Assembly: GCA_951640165.1 (NCBI GenBank)
Contig: OX621244.1
Coordinates: forward strand, 11,984,001 to 12,048,000
DNA: 64,000 nucleotides
Reading direction: 5' to 3'
Source of the DNA: Pseudoips prasinana
Lineage: Eukaryota; Arthropoda; Insecta; Lepidoptera; Nolidae
The notes below the pieces were generated by a model, which worked only from the letters and a program-made list of their open reading frames with translations, was not told where the DNA came from and made no database searches. Below are positions 21,811 through 32,201 of the stretch, piece after piece (positions within the stretch are counted from its first letter, which is position 1; each line of letters begins with the position of its first letter). Both the position numbers and the translations under genes were made by a program.

Positions 21811-22057
21811 TGTGGCTCTACCGGCTTAGTCGCAGAACATCGATTTCTTAAATGGTGTTCAAATAAATAAAGGTTAAAAATGACTTAATCACTCGTTAAA
21901 TCGGCTTCCATGACCACATGTGACGTCATAAATGGTCCGGAATCGATTGTCAACGTTGGAGACGATTTAAAGATTGATTAAGTAATTTTCAACCTTTATT
22001 TATTTGAACGCCATTTAAGAAATCAATGTTCGGCGACATAGCCGATAGAGCCTCTGT
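21811..22057. mobile_element. Fold-back MITE with ~95-bp inverted arms
   Basis: The left arm (TGTGGCTCTACCGGCTTAGT...) and right arm (...GACATAGCCGATAGAGCC) are near-complementary over ~95 bp, including TTTCTTAAATGG.GTTCAAATAAATAAAGGTT and its complement. The central ~50 bp is unpaired (CATGACCACATGTGACGTC). It is non-coding. Superfamily and TSD were not resolved. Confidence 0.8.
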
Positions 22058-22580
22058 GCGTGAATAAAACCGGACATGAAGTGGCGAGGTGATTGTCATA
22101 ACCGCTGCGGCATACAGCGCCGGTTACCTATCATTAAGCGAGCAGCACCGTTCAGAGAGATGCTGCTGGCCGTATTGCGACCGTTATAATTCGATCGCCA
22201 ACCCGCCTGCTAAAGGTGGCGATAAGTATATGCTAACTAAGTGTTTTTATTCCTATGTTCCTTCGTAGTACGAAACTTATATTTAAAAAGTAAAGGCATT
22301 TGATACTATTTATAGTTTTACACGTCTTAAGGCGCTGACATCAGTCAAAATGGTGTTATTCCGCGAGTTTCTAGCCAACAGTTTGAGGTTCACCTTGTTC
22401 AAAACCATAGTGCTAAATTAGACTATATTTTGAAGAACACCATTGACTGCAAATAACGATTCAACTACTTTCGCCGGATAAAAAAAGAATATCACAAAGT
22501 CACGTTTAAAAAAAGCTTAAAACAAAGTGATCTCGACAAATTAAAACTCAATTTAAACTGTTATGACATAATATGTTATT
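22058..22580. other. No gene recognised
   Basis: 22060-22230 is more GC-rich than its surroundings (CGCTGCGGCATACAGCGCC) and may be part of an unidentified element. No coding frame. Confidence 0.4.
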
Positions 22581-22582
22581 AT

Positions 22583-22630
22583 ATCATCATCATATCAGCC
22601 GAAGACGTCCACTGCTGACCAAAGGCCTTA
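22583..22630 (-). mobile_element. RTE LINE 3' end, ultra-short
   Basis: ATCATCATCATATCAGCCGA, then AGACGTCCACTGCTGACC and AAAGGCC: the complement of the RTE terminus, truncated after ~45 bp. Confidence 0.75.
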
Positions 22631-22917
22631 TTATATACTTCTTAACAATTAACAAACAAAAACGTTCTTGTATTAGATTTGTCATAGAGATTTTACGAAG
22701 ATAATTTAAACGTATAATAATGTGTATTAATTTAATGTACATAACTACAAACAGTTATAATACTTCTGTAACCTTTTTATCACATCCCGGAAGGGCTCCC
22801 TAATAGCAGGCGCTGGCTAACAACACAAACACTCAACTACAACGCTGCCACCATAAATACTTAAACCGGATGCTTAAAATATATGCGTAGTCAGTATTTG
22901 TATAATAATAATATAAT

Positions 22918-23253
22918 CCTCGTTAGAGTTAGCGTGTTGAACGGCAGATATTGTGGTCCTGGGTTCAAATCCAGTGTCGCGTCAAAAAGTGATTTTGGGA
23001 TTTTCCTTAAAGAAAATTTTCTCAGTACCACCCGGAGTCTGGAAGTTGGCGGTATTTAAGTACACCCCCATGCCTCGGAAGTTGTACATCGGAATAACAG
23101 GTCATCCCATCAGATCATGAGAGTGATGCAATAGAAAGTGCTGCTGTGCTTGTGCGCACACTTGTGCACTTTAATATGTCCTGCGTATCTACGCGGCCAG
23201 TCTCCATTGAGACTGGCCGCCATGGCCGAAATTCAACTATCATTATTATTATG
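22918..23253 (+). mobile_element. tRNA-derived SINE S2, near full length
   Basis: Head with GTTAGAGTTAGCGTGTTG (A box) and GGGTTCAAATCC (B box), GTCTGGAAGTTGGCGGTATT body, ATCATGAGAGTGATGCAATA, the 3' domain GGCCGCCATGGCCGAAATT and an (ATT)n tail. A second full copy is at 42178-42550. Confidence 0.85.
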
Positions 23254-24715
23254 ATAATATTAATACGTAAAGCAAAAAATTTGTACCCATTTTTACGGAC
23301 GGAAGTGTTCATTCGGAGAAAGAGTGCAAAAAGATAATATTTTTATACCACGCTTTTTTACGTTAATGGTCGAATTTCAAACAAGTGCGATCTCTAGTTA
23401 CTTAAATATGTATGACAATATTCGCTTTGATTAATAATATATTTCATATTTTGTTAATGTCATTTAGTAGTATTTGATTTGACGTATATACTTTTGCCTT
23501 TAAAAGGTGGGTATTGGTTGATGTATTATTACTTTTTAATATCGAACTTTGTATAAAGCAAAGCGCTGCGCCAATATATAAATAGCTTCAAAACCATTTA
23601 AATTTCCTGATTAAATTTTGACCTTCCTGCTCTACCCTACATTAATAAATGTTACATCTATTGGAAACGGCTTTAAACGATAATAACTTCTCTGACACTT
23701 TTTATTAGTTTTAGAAATCTATTTTTAATTTATTTTTCCTTCATATCTGTCTGCAGTAAAATCGATGCATTACAAATTAATCTGTTCATTCAATGTCACT
23801 ATACAACATGTAACGTAATTAACGCACGCTCTCAAACACCCCAATTAGAATATTATGTTATAATCATAATACATACACTAAATTTTTAATTAAACATGTA
23901 TATGCATTGTTATTTAGTAAATAAGTTTCGTGGAATAAAGTTTATTTTGCTTTTTTTGTGTTGAATGATGGAATTTGTATGGATACAAATAAAACAGCTA
24001 TTTAAAAGTCTTATTGCTTTGACTTACGGTCCATTTCAATTTGTTTTAAGTGTACAGGGTTAATATAACGATAATTTCCGTAGTTTTAATTATTTTGGGA
24101 AATAAAATTACCTACATTAAAAATGATATAAATCGAATCAGTAAACGATTCTGAACAAACTATTTTCAGGATGTGCGTTAATTAAGTTACAAGTGGTATA
24201 TGAGAAGATCACTCACTCAACCAGTTATCATTGAAGAGACAGGTGATGGTATAGAAATAGATCATAAGTGTATGAAAATAATTATTTTTGTCAATGCGCT
24301 TTAGTTTCCTTCCAAGGTAATTACCAAGTGATACGAGTCCAATTATACTTATAGAAGAGAATTGGATGTTTCTGCAGAAGTGACGGCAATGTTTGTCATT
24401 AGCCTTTAAAGTATAATGTTGGGTGCAAAGGTAAGAAGCCTTAAATCTGTTCAAGCCATGAAATGGGCATTGGCCATGTGGCAGGGCTGGGCTTAGATAT
24501 ACCCATAATTGTAAAAGATTATTTTAATGGTACATTATTGTGTGCTCAGAGGTGTAGTGTCTTTTGACTGCATCTCTGTTTGCTATAGCTGGCTAGTCTC
24601 TATCAAGATTGACCACCAGAACCGAATATTGGCTTGGAAGGCTATTATTATATGATAAATACTCCTATTATGGAAGAGGGTTATGATCCTCTTCTATAAT
24701 AGGGGATGTCAGCCA
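23254..24715. other. AT-rich sequence, no gene seen
   Basis: A hairpin at 24662-24706 (CTCCTATTATGGAAGAGGG against CCTCTTCTATAATAGGGG) is the only structure noted. Confidence 0.45.
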
Positions 24716-24719
24716 TATG

Positions 24720-24972
24720 TTCACACTAGTCCGTAAGTTTTGGGCCATGTTAAGTATGGCTATGGGCCAGGTAACCATGGCACGCCGTCAGTCCATAGAT
24801 GGGTGACCACGAAATTGGTTTATTTTCTGGGCGTCGCGGGCTTTGGAGGGCCCTTCAAGTTGTCGGTCCTGGTTGTAGTCTTAAGCTAACAGCCGTTAAA
24901 CCATCTCAGAGGCACAATATGCAATTCGAACAATTCTGACCCTAGGGTAACCACGTTTTATAGGATAAGTAA
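24720..24972 (+). mobile_element. 5S rRNA-derived SINE (SINE3 type)
   Basis: GTCCGTAAGTTTTGGGCCATG, GTTAAGTATGG, then GTCAGTCCATAGATGGGTGACC, mirror the 5S rRNA order ..GTCCGATC.., AAATTAAGCA.., GGTTAGTACTTAGATGGG. The SINE body follows (GTCCTGGTTGTAGTC, GAACAATTCTGACCC, TAGGGTAACC) and a tail GATAAGTAAGTAAG. Relatives are at 47171-47400, 49716-49803, 57277-57509 (minus) and, split, at 34790-34928 plus 38404-38420. Confidence 0.75.
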
Positions 24973-25914
24973 GTAAGCAGGTATAGGCGATTGGCTATTG
25001 ACTGGTCTTGAATGTATTGAAATTAGACTCAACAAAAAGTATATATATCAAAAAGCAAAACATATAAAAAATTGGCTATGATCATTTTAAATATAAGTGT
25101 TTAAAGTTCTCAGCGGGGATAAAGTAAATATTTCAGTATGTAGTTGTACCCAAGAGTAGGTACCTTATTTAAACACTCTGTACACCGGCATCTACCCGTG
25201 ACTGTATCCTTTTTCCTGTTTCCTAAGTAGGTTGTCTGGAAGAGATCACATTTTAGTGATAAGACCGCCAATTGTACTGTTCTCTCTAATGTCTATTGTT
25301 CTTGTACTGATTTATATTTTGGTGTACAAGTTTAATAATAATAATAATAAAGTGGACAATGTCTGTCTCGTTTTCGCAATGACACTGTTAGTATCTTAGT
25401 TATAATCTTTGAGAAATAAAGTTCTAACCGTAATATGAAGATTCTATGGCTCGACTACGAGTGACGTCAAATGTTAATACAGCGACGACAAGTGTCTTTG
25501 TTTTTAATTTTTTTATATATTTTGTTGTTTGTTTTGATTGAATCGTTTTTCTTCTTCTTCTAATAATATAAAATAAGATGAACTCCAGCAGTCTAACACG
25601 TAAATACAAACTTAGTACCCACACCAAACCTCAACTAGATACGACGCGGGTACTTAGTTAGTGACGTGGCGATGCATGATAGGGTCATAGGTTATTAAGG
25701 TTGTTTTTTGTAACTGTTGCTCTACGTTAATACGCAAAGGCGTGGATCTCTCGTCTGATCGAAGATCGGAGAGACTATTTCATCTATACGAATGCAAACA
25801 AAGGGTCGTTGTCGTACTCTTGGCCAGCGAGTACGATGTATCGGTGTCACGAGACTCTGAAGGAGCAAATTGTTTGCACGTATTTAAATTTTGTTATGTG
25901 TATTTTGTAATTCA
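24973..25914. other. AT-rich sequence with (AAT)n
   Basis: An (AAT)n microsatellite lies at about 25329-25347. No gene recognised. Confidence 0.45.
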
Positions 25915-26115
25915 GATGTGTGGTGACCCTATGTCATCCCGTGGGGGGCGTAGAAATCGTCCCGAGGAAATACCTACAAGAGAAAGGGCAGCAGATATTT
26001 CTGTGAACTATAACCATCAAACTGCGATCGCCTACCCGTCTGCCAAGTGTCATGGTTATGGCATATTACCCCATTCTTTGTGGGGCTTTTGTCAAGCATT
26101 GGACGTAATTTTGCT
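25915..26115 (+). mobile_element. Family R repeat (RTE-tailed, SINE-like)
   Basis: GTGTGGTGACCC, TCATCCCGTGGGGGGCGTAG, GAGAAAGGGCAGCAG, CTATAACCATCAAACTGCG, ATCGCCTACCCGTCTGCC, ATGGCATATTACCCCATTC, then a 3' end GTCAAGCATTGGACG like the RTE terminus. An RTE fragment follows directly. Confidence 0.65.
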
Positions 26116-26129
26116 GACAAGTAGAAGCT

Positions 26130-26390
26130 GATAAGAATTGCCAAGCTGAAGTGGCAGCGGCCAGGGCACATAGCTCGTAGGGCCGACAGCCGCTGGGGCA
26201 GAAAGGTTCTCGAATGGCGACCATGAACTAGAAGACGCAGCGTGGGCAGTCCCCCTACAATATGGATAGATGGTCTTGTAAGGGTCGCTGGAACTCACTG
26301 GATGCGGGTAGCGCAAAACCGGCAATTGTGGAGACCTTTGTCTAGCAGTGGGCGTCGTTTAGCTGATATGCTGATGATCATGATAATGAT
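26130..26390 (+). mobile_element. RTE LINE 3' fragment
   Basis: AAGAATTGCCAAGCTGAAG, GGGCACATAGCTCGTAGG, GGCAGAAAGGTTCTCGAATG and TGGAGACCTTTGTCTAGCAG, ending in GCTGATATGCTGATGATC. It encodes the ORF C-terminus (IAKLKWQ.., GHIARRAD.., GRKVLEWRP) with point changes such as CGACCATGAACTAG. It is older than 32202-33698. Confidence 0.85.
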
Positions 26391-26812
26391 TGTGATTTTG
26401 ATGACTTAAATTTTAAGGTAAATGACATGAAAGTTATTTAAAACTAAATATGACTTCAACACGAACCTGCTTTGTAACCGATACAAACTTCGTTATTAGG
26501 TGTTTGCGCACGTAAGCAAACATATTTTATTCAATAGAATAACAGCAACATTTCCGTAGTGCCAGGCTGTGGTACAATCCGATATTTAGGTTACAGCCAA
26601 ACTGAGGCCATTGTGCAAAGTGAAACGTTACCGTTTAATGTGTGGCGTAAAATACGAGATCAAGTTTACGGTATAAAGTTCAACTTTACGATAATAGAGC
26701 TGCTTTTATAGTTGGAACACTTATCATACTCTTAAAGGATTATTTATTATTGAGCTAATATAAATACATTTTTAACTTAAATTGTAAGCTATCAAGAATA
26801 TCTACTGTTTTG
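26391..26812. other. AT-rich sequence, no gene seen
   Basis: No repeat or coding frame recognised. Confidence 0.4.
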
Positions 26813-27043
26813 TAATATTCTGGGACATTATTCACACACGGCTTTCTGATCCCAAACTAAGCAGAGCTTGAACTATGGAAACCAGTTAACTGACTTACTA
26901 CATATACTACTTTTGTTTTGTACATATATATGTTTATACAGGCTCAGGACAAACAGACATGTTCATGCATATAAATATTTGTACTGGGTGGGAATCAAAC
27001 CCACGACCAGCGGCGTGGAAATTTAACAACCACGCCAGCGGGC
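26813..27043 (-). mobile_element. tRNA-derived SINE S1, near full length
   Basis: Minus-strand copy. The 3' domain is at left (complement of ACAAGCTCTGCTTAG, here TCAAGCTCTGCTTAG) and the tRNA-like head at right (GTGGGTTTGATTCCC B box). Confidence 0.8.
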
Positions 27044-27204
27044 TTGTCGTTTTCAAACTAATGTCCAACCTACCAACCTCGATTCAAATACTTACAACAC
27101 GTTATTGTATTTCTACTGCTTCTAATTATACCTGCATCTTACTTTGCAATGACTACAAATTACATGTTTCGCAATAGCTGCAAGTCTTGCATTGCTGGTT
27201 TGGG

Positions 27205-27253
27205 TGAAAAAAATGACAATTCCACATGTGATGTGGAATTGTCATTCTTTTTT
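27205..27253. repeat. Perfect palindromic hairpin, 3-nt spacer
   Basis: Arms 27212-27227 and 27231-27246 (AATGACAATTCCACAT) are exact inverses around GTG. A/T runs extend the pairing with one mismatch. Confidence 0.9.
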
Positions 27254-27322
27254 TTTCAAATGTATGTATAAATAGTATAGTATAATAATATAATATAAAT
27301 AATATAGTATAAATGAATTTGT

Positions 27323-27414
27323 GAATACGGGCAGCGCAGGACCGGTTGTTGTGGAGATCCTTGGGGGAGGCCTTTGTCCAGCAGTGGACGTTTTTGGCTG
27401 ATATGATGATGATG
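27323..27414 (+). mobile_element. RTE LINE 3' end, 92-bp insertion with TSD
   Basis: GAATACGGGCAGCGCAGGACC to GGCTGATATGATGATGATG. It is flanked by a perfect 12-bp TSD AAATGAATTTGT (27311-27322 and 27415-27426), so the insertion boundaries are exact. Only the last 92 bp of the element were copied. Confidence 0.93.
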
Positions 27415-27426
27415 AAATGAATTTGT

Positions 27427-28065
27427 ATTTAAAAATTAATTCTTTTATCATTTCAACATCTTTATAAATATAAACCATCATATCTTATAATATGTTAAAC
27501 GTGATGCTTTGATGTAAGTTTTCAGGATACAAAAGACTAGAATGTTTTGAAATTTAAAGTATATTACCCCAATCATATCATCGTCATCGCCTGATCTTAT
27601 GTACTTCTAGCCGTAAGCCTCCCACAACGGCGTCAGACTGCATTCGGTAAGGTTTACGCTTGGCATGAAAGTTTGCCACCGCAGCGCAGTTAGGTTATAG
27701 CTATTACAACGGTGGCGCTACTGTCTAACTACCTGGTGTATATTTCTGGGCCAAAAACTGCACAACTATTTATTTATATCTAACCCAATCATTTATTTTT
27801 ATTGTTTAACTAAAAATAATACAAATTTTTTCACACATTATGTATTCTGCCAAACTGCAGTACAGTTTGTCGGCAGTATTCTCGCGGGTTCACATCTTAA
27901 TTTCTAATAACTAAATAGTTAACAATTACTACTACATATGTACAGAAACAAATTACAGCTCCATCTTCCAACGCGACCAACCAACAGCTTGTCGCGGAGA
28001 GTAAGTAACTTTACTTGCTATCCACGACAAACCGCGGCCGTTGGTTTGTTTACGGACACAGTGAT
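27427..28065. other. No gene recognised; may include LINE 3' UTR
   Basis: The part adjoining 28066 could be the 3' UTR of the minus-strand RT fragment. The rest shows no recognised feature. Confidence 0.4.
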
Positions 28066-28069
28066 TGAT

Positions 28070-28660
28070 AATGCTTCACAAGCACCTTTTTTAATACACT
28101 TTTAGACCCATTTACAGTTATTATATTACTTGGTAATTCATTAAGTAATGTGGGAATGAGCCACTGTCTAGTCCGTTGTCCATAAAAGTTATAGATTTTT
28201 TTAACAATGAATTATTTTCTATATTTTGCTTTCCGGGCTGGTTGGTTATGGACTTTAACAATTTTGTGTTCATTTCGTTTGCGTTGCTGTAAAATGGTCA
28301 TTAATAACCTTTTTTGTCTACTGGTAATATTTTATGTATTTTAAATAGTTTAGGATAGTCCTTGTTAATGATTTCTTTTACTTGTTTGTTCGTTAATAAT
28401 TTTAATAGTCTAATTTGTAATATTTTAATTTTATTTAAATGTACTGGGAACGTCAGCCCATAACTACTCAGCCCGTAGCTTATTGTGGCGTCTGCAAGGG
28501 CATAATATAATATGTATAGTATTTTTTTACTAACCATATATTTTAAATTGTTTAATTTACCTAAAATTTTAAATTTACCCATATAATGTACATTAAACTA
28601 CAACTTCTTGAATAACATTTCCATTCAAATACAGAATATAAAGATCATATTTTAAGATCT
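28070..28660 (-). pseudogene. Non-LTR RT C-terminal fragment
   Basis: A minus-strand frame (28301-28582) encodes KFKILGKLNNLKYMVSKK, ILYILYYALADATISYGLSS, YGLTFPVHLNKIKILQIRLL and LLTNKQ. This is the thumb/C-terminal block of CR1/Jockey-group RTs (leu-rich helix, YYALv.S.isYG..., hl.kI..LQ.r..R). After TAA, other frames (28070-28300) continue with NEHKIVKVHNQPARK, YGQRTRQWLIPTLLNELP and VLKKVLVKH, the usual C-terminal tail. There is no palm (FADD) region. Upstream only a weak YLNGNVIQEVV trace is seen, so EN and palm are deleted. At least two frameshifts. Confidence 0.75.
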
Positions 28661-31145
28661 TTTCAACCAAATCAAGAAATACTTTAGATACAACAAACTT
28701 AATCACCTCCTTCAGCAAACCTCTCGCGCTCGTCCCTCGCACTACACTCAACAATGTTTTATTCAGACGCGCGACTCGTTAGTACAGAGCATTGTAGCTA
28801 AACAAACCGTCAGGGTAGCCACAGACCCTCAATGCATCCCTGATTTTTCAACAATAATGTAATTTTTGCGGCTACCTCACTTCCTATGCCGCGCTGCCAA
28901 GTTTTTGATGTGACAAGCCTAGATATTTTATTTGCTCATTTTAACTACGGTGAACAAAATCGCACTATTGGAAACGATATTTAGAGGCTGACAATACTCG
29001 ATTTTATCGTATCACTCTAGTCGCGTCTATATAAGCTACTGCTTATACTATAGAAGAGATTAGTTGATTACGGATAAAAGTAGAGTGAATTATCAAAACC
29101 CGTGAAAAACAGGGTGAAATATAACTAAATAATGAAATGCGAGAATCTTTGTTACAAATCAAACCAATAAAGTTTTTCTTCCCTCATAATAAAAACTGTA
29201 TTGTATTAGATTTTATAACTTTACACAAAATGTTATAAACTGCAATATTTCTTTAATTTATTTTTATGTTACTTGATTTGATAAGTTTATAGATGCATAC
29301 AAATGGTTATACCAATTAGATAAATAAATGCCACTGTTATTTTACGACGTGGTGGCATCTCTTGTCTGCTTAATTAATTATAATAATTGTTTTCACAAGG
29401 TTGAGCCAATAGTAGTATCCAAAGATTCATATTTTTATATTATCAATAAAATAATTTGAGTTAAAGAGGATAATTTATTAGTAGTAAAAAGATCAACACG
29501 ACTGTTGCCATTTAACTATATAATACTCTAGACTGAAAGCTATTCACTCTAAAATTGGTGTAACGCGAATAACCGTGGTAAATGTCTTACTGGTATTGAC
29601 AAATTTATTTTCGCGAGAAGGCCGGATTTTATAATAATAAAATAAAGTGAATTTTCTTGAATAATTTAACTTTTACGCGATTATTTGGTTTTAAGCATTT
29701 TTTACAGTTGACTTAGTGATATTTTCCTATAGAGCGAAAGTATTTGAATCTTATTTTGGGATCGTTGATGTTCTTAACAATACAGTACTTTTTTGCATAT
29801 ATCTTTTAAAATACCAATTTTGTAGAGATGTCAGCGCCTTAAGGTGAAAGTCAAAAACAAAACTTAGAGGCAGTGAGTGTCGTTCGCGCCAAAAATAGTT
29901 TTACTGTTATAAAGAATTAACAATATTTAAAAAAAAAATCATAAATCAAATAATGTATTTAGATCTTGAAATTCCTGCATATAACCAAAATCTATGTTTT
30001 GAAGAGCCTGTTTTGATATTTTTTTCTCTTTTATAAATAAATACCTATTATGTTAACTTATCACCAATAGTAGTTAAGTAAAAAATCCAAAACTTTAAAT
30101 CACACAAATATCAGTTTCCAATATTTTATATTTACTTACAACAATTAAATTTAGTTTCTACAATATCTTCAATGCGTCGCGTTAAATAAAATTGTTGGTA
30201 ATTTGATAAAATTTTTCATTCTTTTTTTTTTATTTACTATATTATTTTTTTTAAATGATATTATTTTAACATGAAGGTAATTAAACTTTTAACTAAAATT
30301 AAAAATTAATGTGTTTATTAGAAACCAAATAAAGGAATATAGAACACAACGGTGATTAAAAAATAATAATTACAAAAAAATACAATAAGACCATTAATAG
30401 ATATTTTATTATTTGTTTAAATAAAAATAATAAACTTATTATATACATACATGTGAAAGTAAAACAAATACTCATTCGCGCAACAGCAGTTGAATGGATT
30501 TGGTTTATAATGGAGACAGGGTATTAAACCCTGTATGTACACATAGTCTGCAATAAAGTACTAATTTGAGTTGCGAGTAACGCCTTGAGGCGCAGCTACT
30601 ATTTTTTATAAATATTAATTATTATTTCAATTATTTAACAATGCGAATAATAAATGTTGCTTATTACAATATAAACTTCCTGTCAATTCGTTGATAGGGA
30701 TTCTTATCATTAATTTTGATAGATGTGTTAAGCTATCAAAAACCTGCAAATGTGTTAAAAACTTGTCACAAAGTGGTCATTAATTTGTCATTAACAAAAT
30801 CATACTTTCCCCCCAATGTAATCAAGTCCTTACAGTCATCAGATCTAGAATGAACACCTGGCCAATAGACTTACAATGACATTTAATTTACAGAAAGATA
30901 ATGTGAGCCCATTCCACGTGTTAAAACTGTGGCGCAGACGCCTAAGTTTGCTATAGGGATATCATATAAAAGTAGTAACTAAATACAAATTCCAAATATT
31001 GAAGAATAAAAAACTGTAAATAAATAATTGTAACGCTGTATAAATACAACATACCAGTCCACATTCGCATAAGATATGCTTTAAACTATATGTTACAGAA
31101 ATAATGCCAACTGAAAGTGACGCCTTACAATAATACTTTTAAGAC
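28661..31145. other. Long AT-rich stretch, no gene seen
   Basis: About 2.5 kb without a recognised repeat or coding frame. The segment around 28690-28920 is less AT-rich. This is one of the few largely TE-free blocks. Confidence 0.45.
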
Positions 31146-31156
31146 AAGGCTTATCT

Positions 31157-31628
31157 GGTTTGGTTGTGTCCATCATTTGAGGGGATTTGCCATAATCGCC
31201 ACGCTTGATGACTTATGGAACAGAGACGTGGTCGCTCACTATAGGCCTTATCAGGCGGCTCAAGGTCACCCAAAGAGCAATGGAAAGGGCTATGCTTGGA
31301 GTTTCCCTGCGAGATCGAATCAGAAATACTGAGATCCGCAGGCGAACCAAAGTAACCGACATAGCCCAAAGAATTGCCAAACTGAAGTGGCAGTGGGCAG
31401 GGCACATAGCTCGTAGAACAGACGGCCGATGGGGCAGAAAGGTTCTCGAGTGGCGACCACGAACTGGAAGAGGCAGCGTGGGTAGGCCTCCTACACGGTG
31501 GACCGACGATCTTTTGCGGGTCGCTTGAAGCCGCTGGATGCGGGCAGCGCAGGACCGGCTATTGTGGAGATCCTTGGGGGAGGCCTTTCTCCAGCAGTGG
31601 ACGTCTTTCGGCTGATATGATGATGATG
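31157..31628 (+). mobile_element. Chimeric RTE insertion: inverted family R piece plus RTE 3' end
   Basis: Bounded by a perfect 11-bp TSD AAGGCTTATCT (31146-31156, 31629-31639). From ~31207 to 31628 it is plus-strand RTE 3' sequence (MTYGTETWSLT.GLIRRLK, GHIARR, GRPPTRWTDDLLRVA, (GATGAT) tail). 31157-31206 is instead a minus-strand family R piece (GTGTCCATCATTTGAGGGG, CCATAATCGCC), like 19950-20000. Both lie inside one TSD, so they arrived together. Confidence 0.85.
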
Positions 31629-31639
31629 AAGGCTTATCT

Positions 31640-31750
31640 TGTCATAGCTTAATATTGTTTCGTTTTCCATTGTTTTTTATTCGGTGTATTGAATGAACAT
31701 TAGTTGTGAAATTAGGAGGAGGAATGATCGGCAACGCGTGAGTGACGCGT
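31640..31750. other. Short unassigned spacer
   Basis: AT-rich sequence between the RTE chimera and the fold-back element. Nothing was recognised. Confidence 0.4.
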
Positions 31751-31880
31751 GTTTTTGCATTTTTTTTAAACTTACTTAGTCTGCAAACATCCAATGGCGG
31801 CAACATACCTGTACCATAGGCTACCGTAACCGCCATTGAATGTTTGCAAACTAAGTACCTTTTAAAAAAAATGCAAGAAC
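31751..31880. mobile_element. Fold-back hairpin, ~50-bp arms
   Basis: 31751-31800 and 31830-31880 are inverted near-copies (TTGCATTTTTTTTAAA, GCAAACAT.CAATGGCGG) with about 4-5 differences and a ~29-bp loop. Likely a small MITE or a long-hairpin RNA locus. Non-coding. Confidence 0.85.
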
Positions 31881-32201
31881 ATGGTAGATATAAAGGCGGG
31901 TAGGAGTATGTATTTCCTATAGTTATTTTATTTCTGTGTTTCTATAGTTTTGATGTATACGTTGACACGTAATTACGCTTCCCCACAAACCATTGCCACA
32001 AGGTTATTTTTTCAAATGCTCAATTAGCTTAACCCTTTTGATTTTCCAGAAACGGAAGTTTTAATTGCATAGTTTTATATTTATGCACAAATTTGAAATG
32101 CTGACAGTACACCATGCAGGTACAGTCGTCAAAAAAGATGTTAAATATGTTTTGTAATATTGTTGTTCATTTTATTTGAAACTGTTATTTTATGTACCAT
32201 T

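Noticed and set aside
25742..26131. 129-codon open frame on the plus strand
   Set aside because: It runs from unique sequence into family R repeat sequence; the peptide has no domain and the frame is not kept in the other R copies.
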